Below are positions 56,014-64,000 of a stretch of 64,000 nucleotides of DNA, one piece after another (within the stretch, counting starts at the first letter, position 1; every line of letters starts with the position of its first letter). Position numbers and translations under genes: made by a program. The notes under the pieces were generated by a model. That model was not told the origin of the DNA and did no database searches. It worked only from the letters and a program-made list of their open reading frames with translations. This DNA comes from Boothiomyces macroporosus. Its lineage: Eukaryota; Chytridiomycota; Chytridiomycetes; Rhizophydiales; Terramycetaceae. The stretch spans positions 93,432-157,431 of the forward strand of contig JADGKB010000019.1 of assembly GCA_027604185.1 (NCBI GenBank), in the 5' to 3' direction.

Positions 56014-57060
56014 TTAATCGCGAGAGATGGTCGACCATATCTGAGAGATATGCTGCTGTTCGCTTTGGTTATCGCTGAAATAATTGGTGTAAAGATTGTC
56101 TGATTTTCTTTGTGTGGCAATGTAAGAAAATTCATCTTCATCACTAAAAGGATTTTCAAAATCAATTTTGGTTTCGACTTGCTTTCTGGTTATGGTCTGC
56201 ACCGTTTCAACTGGGACAGCTTTGATTGTTGGTTCGGATGTTGGCTGCAATGGTGAACAGCTCGATGTTGAAATTTCTGGTCTTTCCGGCAAGTCTGACC
56301 TTAATTGTGACCTAGGCTCTCTTTGAATAGAATTTTTGATGGTATCTCGCTTGAATGTCTCGTATTTTGACATGTACCCCTCAAAATCCCTCCCATCATA
56401 CACCTTGTCAAATTGATTTGGATATTTTTTTGGGCCATAAATGGAGCCAGTTGAGCTTTCACGTTCATCAAGTTGGACGTTGCTTTTTTTAGACGAGCTC
56501 CTTGTTGCACTCAGGACATAGATCTTTGGATCTTTTTCGATAGGTTGTAAAGGCACAATCTCGAAAGGATCTTCGTCGTACGTTGGTTTTATCATCAAAC
56601 TGAGTCTGTCTGACATTGATAGTCGTTTGTGATCTGCTCCCGAATATTCTTCATAAAGCATGTTCTTTCTTCTGCAAAACATTACCAGCATAACTGCAGC
56701 AATAAGAAATACAACTATTCCAATTACTATAGCAACGATTATTGGAGTGGTTAGTTGTGTTGACTGAGAATTTAAAGCTGAAGAGTCCGTTGGAAGAATA
56801 GGATCTGTGGATGTATTTACAGTTGGCAAGTAGTCTTGGGTTACAGTGTTAATCTGAGCATTCTGAACTGGAAGTGTTTGTGCTGGTGGAGTCCAAGTTG
56901 GAGCTGCTTGTGTAAATGGTAATGGCTGATAGATCGTTTGAGTGCCTTTGTTCGAAGCTGAAATCAGGCTTTGTAGGGCTGGAACTGCCCAGTATACATC
57001 TGTGGTGTATTGATTTACCGACTGTGTTTGAGCTTGTGCTGTTCTGGAAATTTGATACAT
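56014..57060 (-). CDS. Single-pass mucin-like membrane protein 2
   Basis: 348 residues. Gln/Thr/Pro-rich N-terminal region without an obvious cleaved signal (MYQISRTAQAQTQSVNQY), one TM helix (TTPIIVAIVIGIVVFLIAAV) ending CRRKNM, and a long charged, Ser/Thr-phospho-site-rich tail (SMSDRLSLMIKPTYDEDPF). No introns needed. Same layout as its neighbours. Confidence 0.55.
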   Translation of the reverse strand: MYQISRTAQAQTQSVNQYTTDVYWAVPALQSLISASNKGTQTIYQPLPFTQAAPTWTPPAQTLPVQNAQINTVTQDYLPTVNTSTDPILPTDSSALNSQSTQLTTPIIVAIVIGIVVFLIAAVMLVMFCRRKNMLYEEYSGADHKRLSMSDRLSLMIKPTYDEDPFEIVPLQPIEKDPKIYVLSATRSSSKKSNVQLDERESSTGSIYGPKKYPNQFDKVYDGRDFEGYMSKYETFKRDTIKNSIQREPRSQLRSDLPERPEISTSSCSPLQPTSEPTIKAVPVETVQTITRKQVETKIDFENPFSDEDEFSYIATQRKSDNLYTNYFSDNQSEQQHISQIWSTISRD

Positions 57061-58032
57061 TCGCTAAATACAAACCTCAATCGAGAATTTGCAGTTGATG
57101 CTCTTTTTATCATCCGTTGATTGATTAAAACCCAGATTTTAATTTCCTACATTAAAATGTCAATGTGTCATGACCATATTAAAAGAAAACCATGTTTTTA
57201 TTTCGAATAGAGAAATGGAGGAATAAAGTCACTATGGGAGCCGCTTGCTATTGCTGTTGTTCTTTTGACTGCTTACAATCAAGTGATCTGTTTTTTAACA
57301 AAGTTGTGGTGACAGTGATTGTACGTGTGCTTTCAATTCTTGCGCATTCGAAACTTTATTCAAGCATTATCCAATCATGTAATGAAAGAATGTTGCCTCT
57401 AAACAGTGCATAGTAACTGTTAGACCAGAAAAGTATGGACACTGGTCAATGATACGGCTATGAAACTGGCATATTTACTCTGCTGCTATACCTCATTGTG
57501 GGAAGTGATCCAAAATACTTGGGATTGCACTGTACTTTGGCTGCTAAAAAATCATTGAAAGCCTTTCCTTTATGAGTAATTGATATTTCATTACATGAAA
57601 CGGTATGAACTAATTGCACCTTGCATAATTTCATTATTGTGTAGCTATGCGACAAAGATATGACGTCTGTGGAATACAGAGCAAGCTCATAACCCGGGAT
57701 TAAATTCATGTTTCATCCCATACTTGAAAAAGAGTTTGTTGGTCGGTAAATTTTGTGAATGAAATCCAAATATTTAACTTTGTTAAGAAAGGACTGAGAA
57801 ACCATCCACTTCTAGATTATATTTCACGTTGAATTCATACTAAACGGAATGAGCTCATCTTTTCGGCTACCTTTAAATCAATTTATCTTGAAAGTCTACG
57901 ATATTCCGAGGACAGACTAAAGGGAGATTGTTCTTGAACAACTATTTAAAAGTTGTCCAAGAATAAAACGTCAATAAGCAAAAGAATTTGACTGAATCAA
58001 TTGTAAAACCAGACTAAAACTATATTAAAAAA
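57061..58032. other. Intergenic stretch between membrane-protein genes
   Basis: Two short ORFs (plus 57192-57413; minus 57458-57709) overlap no recognisable domain and lack supporting introns or promoters. I see no solid gene. Confidence 0.35.
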
Positions 58033-58672
58033 TTAATAGCCAATGGAATGCTTTTTCGAGCGTCCGATAGTATTTGAAAGTTCTCGCTGCATTGTTGGAA
58101 ACCGGCTCTCCGATTTATTTTGGTGCTCTATGATGAATGTGCTCAGCGTGTAGTGATTCCTGTCCTCGTGCAAAAACCCAGGTTCCATTTCAATCTCATG
58201 GTTCGATCCGGTAGATATCCGCTTAATTTCCTCAAGAATTCTGTTCCGTTGATCTTGCAGATTCACGTCAGTCTTTGAACTTTTTTTGAATAATTTCATG
58301 GATTTCTATTTTAACCACAATTACATTTCCTTTTTGTTTCATCCAGAATATTGCTATGGCTCCCAAAAGTAACACCACTCCAACAAATATGATGAATGAA
58401 GTGAGGGTGAAATAAGACTGATTATTGGAGTTATCTGCATCGCTTGTATTAGTCTGCACTGCTAATGGAATGTCCACAGATGTAGATTTGGGCATATTAG
58501 CAGTGAATAAAACCTTTTCGGTAACTTGATTGTGATTTGAAGTGGTGCTGGGAACTAAAGGTGCTGGATGCGTAATTACCGCGGGTATCTGGGGAGCTGG
58601 TTTAATAGTCGAACTCTGGTTATTGCTCGCTGAACGGGTATGAGAAATTCTGTATGCAGTAGTATAATTCAT
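58033..58672 (-). CDS. Single-pass mucin-like membrane protein 3
   Basis: About 206 residues. Ser/Thr/Pro-rich N-terminus, one TM helix (LTSFIIFVGVVLLLGAIAIF) followed by WMKQKGN. Then a 19-nt intron (GTAATTGTGGTTAAAATAG), then KSMKLFKKSSKTDVN and a charged tail. The intron immediately after the TM/basic junction is shared in position with proteins 4 and 5. Confidence 0.55.
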
Positions 58673-58815
58673 AAAGAAATTAATTTTTTAAAAGTCAGCT
58701 TATTAGTTGACACATTGACTTGCTATTTTGTTCCCCTCGAAATGGAGTAAAAATAACTCAGAAAAACGGAGTTTGGTTGGTGATAAAAGATGATTCCATT
58801 AATTTTCCTGCCAAA

Positions 58816-59584
58816 ATGACTTCAAGCTCAACTAAATTTAATAGCACCACTTCAAGGTCAACTAGATTTGCAGAGAAAACCATGACCTCCGTTATAACCA
58901 CCACAACCCCAATTTCGGACATTCAAACTCCCAGCGGAATTCCAACAGTCACACCAACAGCATTGGCAAACACCTCAAAAACGGATATTTTAAATTCTCT
59001 AATAGATTTATGGTCCAAACCAGTTGTTAGAATTTCGATATACGCAGGAGGCTCATTGATTATATTATCCATTATATTATGCGTTGCATTATGCTGTTAT
59101 AAGAAGGTAAGATCAATCTCACCATTTGAAATCAAGCAAACCCCATATTAAAGATATTGGAGAGCCCCAAACATTTGAATATGCAAATCACCTTGCGCGT
59201 TATGATACAACATCCAGGAGAATGAAATACGAAGACACGATAGTGAATCAGGAAATACCTCACTCAGAGAGCGATTACTTGGATTACGACAGAACTTCTG
59301 ACATATTTGAACATACCGAACACTTTTCTCGTGAAATACCGGACAACGATCTCATGGATCTCCATTCAGTAACCACGGATGATTCACTATCTGGAGATTA
59401 TATCCATCAATATGGAGCTAACAGAGATTCACTCTATTCTGAAATTTCAAGTTGGCAGAGTCCTAGGATATCTCATCACGAACAGAGCCGTTCAAGTGCT
59501 ATAGATAAAAAGACCTTTTCTATTACTAGCAAAAAGGATTTGTATGTCCTTCGTGAATCTAGAAAAGGGCTTTCTGAATTTTAA
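58816..59584 (+). CDS. Single-pass mucin-like membrane protein 4
   Basis: About 248 residues. Ser/Thr-rich ectodomain (MTSSSTKFNSTTSRSTRF), TM helix SIYAGGSLIILSIILCVALC, basic CYKK, then KSSKPHIKDIGEPQTFEY and an acidic, Tyr/Ser-rich tail. The two parts join only if the 22 nt at 59107-59128 are removed; that stretch starts GTAAG and ends TTTG, i.e. a GT-TG intron. A frameshift is the alternative. Confidence 0.5.
59107..59128 (+). other. Candidate GT-TG intron (22 nt)
   Basis: Starts GTAAGATCAATC, ends CACCATTTG. Length class and donor match the other introns, and the join falls at the same juxtamembrane position as introns in two neighbouring paralogues. No AG acceptor restores the frame. 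Confidence 0.5.
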
Positions 59585-59705
59585 TAAATCCTAGATCTGA
59601 GCAATTTTGATAATTCAGCCTAGTACTAAAATCTAATGTTATCATCAATCATGATTGTACTTTCTACTGATTTATGCAGAGTGAATGATGATTTGTTTAC
59701 GCAGA

Positions 59706-59711
59706 ACGCGT
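59706..59711. promoter_or_regulatory. ACGCGT box 29 bp upstream of membrane protein 5
   Basis: CAGAACGCGTAAAAG before the ATG at 59741; same hexamer and spacing class as at 8519 and 19744. Confidence 0.3.
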
Positions 59712-59740
59712 AAAAGTCCAGCCTTGATTTTTAACATTAA

Positions 59741-61470
59741 ATGAAACCATATCTTACCTCCACATTAATCATATTGTTTGAGAATAGGATGCTCATACAA
59801 GCTCGCGTATTGGACTCTTTAAATAGTAAACCAGTTTTAATCTTTAGCCAATGTGTCAAACCCAAGTCGGGTAGTTCAGCCAATTTCACCGCAAGGACAG
59901 CTAGCACCCACCAATCCAATCGACCAAAACGTCCAACATGTTCCAACGAATATAAACGAACAAAATTTTCCTGGCCCAACTATTCCTTTACAGCAAATCC
60001 TTCCAACTGCACCAACATATCCAAAAAATCCAACGCTACCAACCCAACAATTGTTACCCACAACCAATCCAGTAGTCCCTCCAGCTACTACTCTGCCAAT
60101 AGTAACCACTCCTCCATTGGCGACCGCTGCAACTGTAGCTACAACAAACCCTATTATAACTATGCCACCAAGTACAACAAATAAGGAACAAACACATGCT
60201 CTATGGACAACTTCGCAGCCACCGGTTCCTACAGTCACTTATATTGTACCAACCGTTTGGACAACAGCTAACCAGCCAGTTCAAACCAGTATAATCCCAA
60301 CTACTCCAATAAATGTAATCCCATCCCTTGTGACATCTATAAATACTGACAGTTATTCCGTTCAGAACATCCCATCTACCGATTACAGCACATTTACACA
60401 AAGCTCCGATTTACCATTCAACACAACTATCGCGCAAGCCGATGGTTCAACAACAGGAGATACTATAAGACTTGGGTTAATTATCGGAGCATGCGGAATA
60501 TTTCTCGCAGCTCTAGGCATCTTTGCATTTCGAGCAATTAGCCTTAGAGTAAAAATTGCTAATATAGGCTTCGGACAAATTCAAAGCTAGATTAGATGAT
60601 CCAATCGATTCGAGAGAATACGACTCGGCTCCATTCCCAAAAAGAAATCCTCCTAATCAGTATGCATTTCCTTCTACTTCAAGAGAAAATGGATCATACT
60701 TTTCTGCTGACAGCACACCTAGGCCTTCGATAGATTATTCATCTAATTCAGCTCCACCTCAAACTATGATGGATTACAACAACAGACAGTATCAAAGTGT
60801 ATATGCCAATGAATCACAAAGACCGTCCTTTGATTACACGTCAAACGAATCAATTTCGCCACCAACTAACGGCAGTGATCAAATAAGTAACGCCCCTGCA
60901 GTTACAGCATATCAATATCAAGGTTATACCAGACCAGGACCATATGCCCCAACTTCGGGAAGTTTGTCTCCGTACTTTTCTACAAACGCAGCTTCAAATT
61001 CAGCTCCAGGGTCGGACACATACAGTTACGGTCCAAACGCTTCTAATACTAGCTCACCAGGGGTGGGCAATTATATCCCAGTAGCACCAGCGGATATTAC
61101 CCCAAGAACTTCGTTTACATATCCGCCAATTGTGCCAGGAAACAGTTTTTCAGTGCACAATCCTCCGTATAACTGGAAAGGAAATGATCCAAACAAGAAT
61201 TTCAATAGCCCAGTTGGCACTTCATATAGCAGACCTAAACCGTATGAGCAACCAGAAAATGCAGAAATACCAATCCTTGATCAGTCTGAAAATGCAGAAA
61301 TACCAATTCTTGATCTGTCTGAACAGGCGGAAATACCAGTAATTATTAAAAAACAGAAACAGGAAAATGAGCATAGGGTTGAAGGGGTATCTCAATCGGC
61401 TGTTAGAGAAAATGAAGGCAAAGGGGAGAACACTATAGATATGCCACCCATAATAGATTCCAAGAAATAA
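59741..61470 (+). CDS. Single-pass mucin-like membrane protein 5
   Basis: About 560 residues. Hydrophobic N-terminus MKPYLTSTLIILF, a Pro/Thr-rich ectodomain of more than 200 residues (TTNPVVPPATTLPIVTTPP), TM helix LGLIIGACGIFLAALGIFAF, then FRAISLR, intron and ASDKFKARLDDP. A long Tyr/Ser/Pro/Asn-rich tail follows, with the repeated NAEIPILD(Q/L)SE motif. Two introns: 22 nt in the N-terminal region and 19 nt (GTAAAAATTGCTAATATAG) directly after the TM. The TM/juxtamembrane block matches protein 6. Confidence 0.6.
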
Positions 61471-61551
61471 ATCTCCATGTTAACTGATTTCCGATATTTT
61501 GGTGGTCTATAAACAAAAAGACACGTCCAAACTTTGATAAAAACAAAAAGG

Positions 61552-62333
61552 ATGACAACAACCGTAAGCAATCCAAGTCCAATTCAAACTACCCAGCAAA
61601 TAAATATCCAGACTAGTGTTCAAGTGACAACAAGGCTTGTGATTCAACCAACAGATATAAATCAACCTTCATCTGCAGTAACAGGTGTTACAACCAACAA
61701 TGTGAACACAGCGCATACTGGAAACACAACTCCAATATCAAATCCAATTGTAACTACTTTTCAAATCAATTCATTAACACAGGTTAACGGTATGGCTTCA
61801 CCTTATGCAACAACGTCTGGATCAAATAACACACTGGGCGACCAATCCAACTCTTCACTGCCATTCGATCTCAAACTGGGAATCATACTGGGAATTTCAG
61901 CTATAGCAATCGCAGCACTTGGAATATTCATATTCAGAAAGATGTACCTGCGATCCTCAGACAAGTTTCAGAATAGACTGGGTGGTACTACATTTGGCAC
62001 CTTACACCAAGACAGCTTTCATCCGTTTGTCAAAAGAAGTGCGGTTCAGTATGAATCTAGTTCACTGGATACCACTCCAAACGCGTCTGTGGTTAGACCT
62101 AGTAGTGACTTGCTCTATGACAACAGCTGGCGAGGGTACTATGAGCCTGAGCTTGTTGCTGAAGGGCAGCTTAGCCACGATGTTGACTTGGTTCATCCTT
62201 CTCATCATGCAATAACCACGAGGATCGACAGTTTTGGTAAATATAATTAATCAAAGGGAATTATGTGGCAGAGGATGAAAGCATACTTGAATCTCCAAAA
62301 TCTTCGCTTTCTATTCAAAGACCACCACCGTGA
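61552..62333 (+). CDS. Single-pass mucin-like membrane protein 6
   Basis: About 253 residues. Thr/Asn-rich ectodomain, TM helix LGIILGISAIAIAALGIFIF, then RKMYLRSSDKFQNRLGG, clearly paralogous to ISLR/ASDKFKARLDD of protein 5 but without an intron at that point. One 20-nt intron (GTAAATATAATTAATCAAAG) near the 3' end adds NYVAEDESILESPKS and a PPP terminus. Start taken at MTTTVSNPSP. Confidence 0.6.
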
Positions 62334-62375
62334 TTGTACCAGGTTTCTTTAAAGAAAGCAGCTTTTATTGCAAAA

Positions 62376-63781
62376 TTATAGATATAAACCTTCTGGAGTT
62401 CCTTCGTTTTTGCGGTATAATACCTTTTCTTTAGCCTTTCTAAAGTCATCAGCTAAAACTTTCATCCTTCTTTCTCTCAGAGCAAGCAAACCAGCTTCAG
62501 TACATACAGCCTTGCATTAGCAATTATTACCTTGATATCAGCACCAGACAAGTCATCTTTAGCCATAACAAATTCTTCTAAATCGACATCATCACCAAGA
62601 GTCATTCTGCTGGTATGAATATTAAAGATTCTTCTCTTTGTTTTTACATCTGGAAGTGGGAATTCAATTTTTCTGTCAATTCTACCAGGACGAATGAGAG
62701 CAGGATCTAATGATTCAATGCGATTGGTAGCCATGATAACTTTGACATCGCCTCTGGAATCGAAACCGTCAAGCTGATTGAGTAATTCCAACATGGTTCT
62801 TTGAATTTCTCTTTCACCACCAGAGGTAGAGTCATAACGCTTTGAACCGACAGCATCGATTTCATCGATAAAAACAATGGATGGTGCATTCTCTTCAGCA
62901 ACTCTGAACAGCTCTCGAACCAACTTTGGACCATCACCTAAATATTTTTGGATTAATTCGGAACCGACGATACGCAAAAAGGTGGCCGATGTTTGATTAG
63001 CGACAGCTTTAGCCAAAAGTGTTTTTCCTAGAAATCAAAACTGAAATACCTGTACCAGGAGCACCATACAAAATTACACCTTTTGGTGCTTTGATACCCA
63101 TTTCTTCGTACAATTCAGGGTGCGTAAGTGGCAATTCAACAGCTTCCTTGATTTCTTGAACTTGGGCCTCTAAACCACCGATATCTGCATAAGATTCTGT
63201 AGGTGCTTTTTCCAATTTCATTACAGATACCATTGGATCAACATCATCCTGCAAAACCCCGACAATCGCAAGTGTCTTGTGGTGTAGCAACACTGAACTT
63301 CCAGGCTCCAACAAGTCTTTGTCGACAAAGGACATGATGCTAACATAATATTCTGGTCCTTGGTTTGTAGAGATAATCGCATGGTCATCATCAATAATTT
63401 CTTCCAAGTTTCCAACATTCATAGGAGATCCTCTTAAATCATCAATCTTTCCACGCTCTTCTTGGTTCTTTTCTTCCTGTGGTTTCAATCTTTCCTGGTT
63501 TTGAACAAATTCCTCCTCCAAGAGCAAATAGTCCTTGATTCTTTCATTCTTGAGGAGCTTCAATTTACATCTTGTGGTTGGGAATACAGCAGGGAGCTTG
63601 GTAGTTGAATCTGGTCCCTTCTTCTTTTTCTTTCCTACACGAGTTGGAACTGGTGGTTCCCACTTTTTCTTTTCTTGCTGATGGTTAAGTAATAGTAACC
63701 TTTTCATCCTTTTTATCTCCTGGCGGTCCGCCTGGTAATCCCGATTGATTTTGTCCCTGGTGTTACTCAACTATTTACCAT
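62376..63781 (-). CDS. RPT2: 26S proteasome regulatory ATPase RPT2 (PSMC1)
   Basis: AAA+ subunit of the 19S base. The N-terminus after splicing is MGQNQSG, the N-myristoylation motif of Rpt2, followed by [20 protein letters not shown], a coiled coil and an OB domain. Walker A GAPGTGKT, Walker B IVFIDEID, sensor MATNR and arginine finger [12 protein letters not shown] are present. The C-terminus EGLYL is the gate-opening tail. Four introns of 22, 22, 22 and 20 nt; the first follows immediately after the ATG, so the first coding exon is three bases. Complete, about 440 residues. Confidence 0.96.
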
Positions 63782-64000
63782 TTGAGATTGAAAATTTTCT
63801 ACAAGGGTTTCTGAGAAAAAATTACAACTGGAAAAATGGTCTACAGATGGTGTCTCTCTGATACAAGAATAAAATAAATCAGCTGTACGACTCTCCTGGA
63901 TACATTCCAGAATACCTGATTACTCATCTTGAGCTAATTTCTCCCCCCACACAACTAGTAGAATCAAGACCCTTATAAAATCAATCGCAAAACTTTTGGA
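63782..64000. other. Upstream region of RPT2
   Basis: About 220 bp to the window edge; no coding sequence recognised. Confidence 0.4.

Noticed and set aside
57192..57709. Two short opposite ORFs between membrane-protein genes
   Set aside because: No signal, TM or family features. Possible but unsupported, so recorded only as an intergenic note.

Overview
The window reads as a compact nuclear genome segment from a flagellated, early-diverging fungus (chytrid- or aphelid-grade). Fungal marks are two velvet-domain proteins and an actin-regulating (Ark/Prk) kinase. Evidence for a flagellum or centriole comes from EFHB/CFAP21-like, CCDC112-like and C2orf81-like proteins, which flagellum-less fungi lack. 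Start codons of neighbouring genes are often only 20-70 bp apart. Coding sequence is broken by very many tiny introns: I could place about 85, nearly all 19-23 nt, with GT, a TAAC/TAAT branch-like motif, then AG within a few bases. These introns explain almost every apparent frame break, so gene models here join ORFs across 20-nt gaps.

Layout, left flank (1-18944): the 5' part of a giant WDFY3/ALFY-type BEACH protein gene (minus), C2orf81-like (plus), a multi-pass membrane protein (minus), a small zinc-finger protein (minus), GPN3 (plus), a CKAP2-like mitotic protein (plus), EFHB-like, CCDC112-like and an unknown Cys/His protein (minus), a DHHC palmitoyltransferase (plus) and an ankyrin-repeat protein (minus).

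Central island (about 19001-31346): a conspicuously AT-rich, almost intronless 12.3-kb block. It is bounded by 49-bp inverted repeats (45/49 identical) that begin GGGGGTTTCAAAACG. It carries a PIF/Harbinger DDE transposase, the matching SANT/Myb-like coiled-coil partner (with one 22-nt intron), a divergent protein-kinase-like protein, a PD-(D/E)XK-type nuclease-like protein, an intact trypsin-fold protease, an ankyrin protein, a two-TM protein, a secreted Cys-rich repeat protein, a CCHC mini-protein and a small duplicated family. Perfect palindromes sit at several gene ends. I interpret it as one large cargo-carrying DNA transposon, or a nest of elements; its right end touches the stop codon of the TrpRS gene.

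Right flank (31351-64000): cytosolic TrpRS, a TFIIIC subunit 6, importin-9/Kap114, velvet protein 1, GPATCH11, TIM23, methionine aminopeptidase 1, a Rap1-C-terminal-like protein, an Ark/Prk/AAK1 kinase, an alkyltransferase-like protein, velvet protein 2, ATG101, a tiny ORF, a second large ankyrin protein and MSH6. After these comes a cluster of six single-pass, Thr/Ser/Pro-rich membrane proteins, and finally the proteasome ATPase RPT2.

The housekeeping genes (DNA repair, transport, translation, transcription, proteolysis) share no single pathway. The two special neighbourhoods are the transposon-like island, with effector-like cargo, and the expanded family of mucin-like surface proteins at 54.9-62.3 kb. 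No tRNA, rRNA or CRISPR array was recognised.
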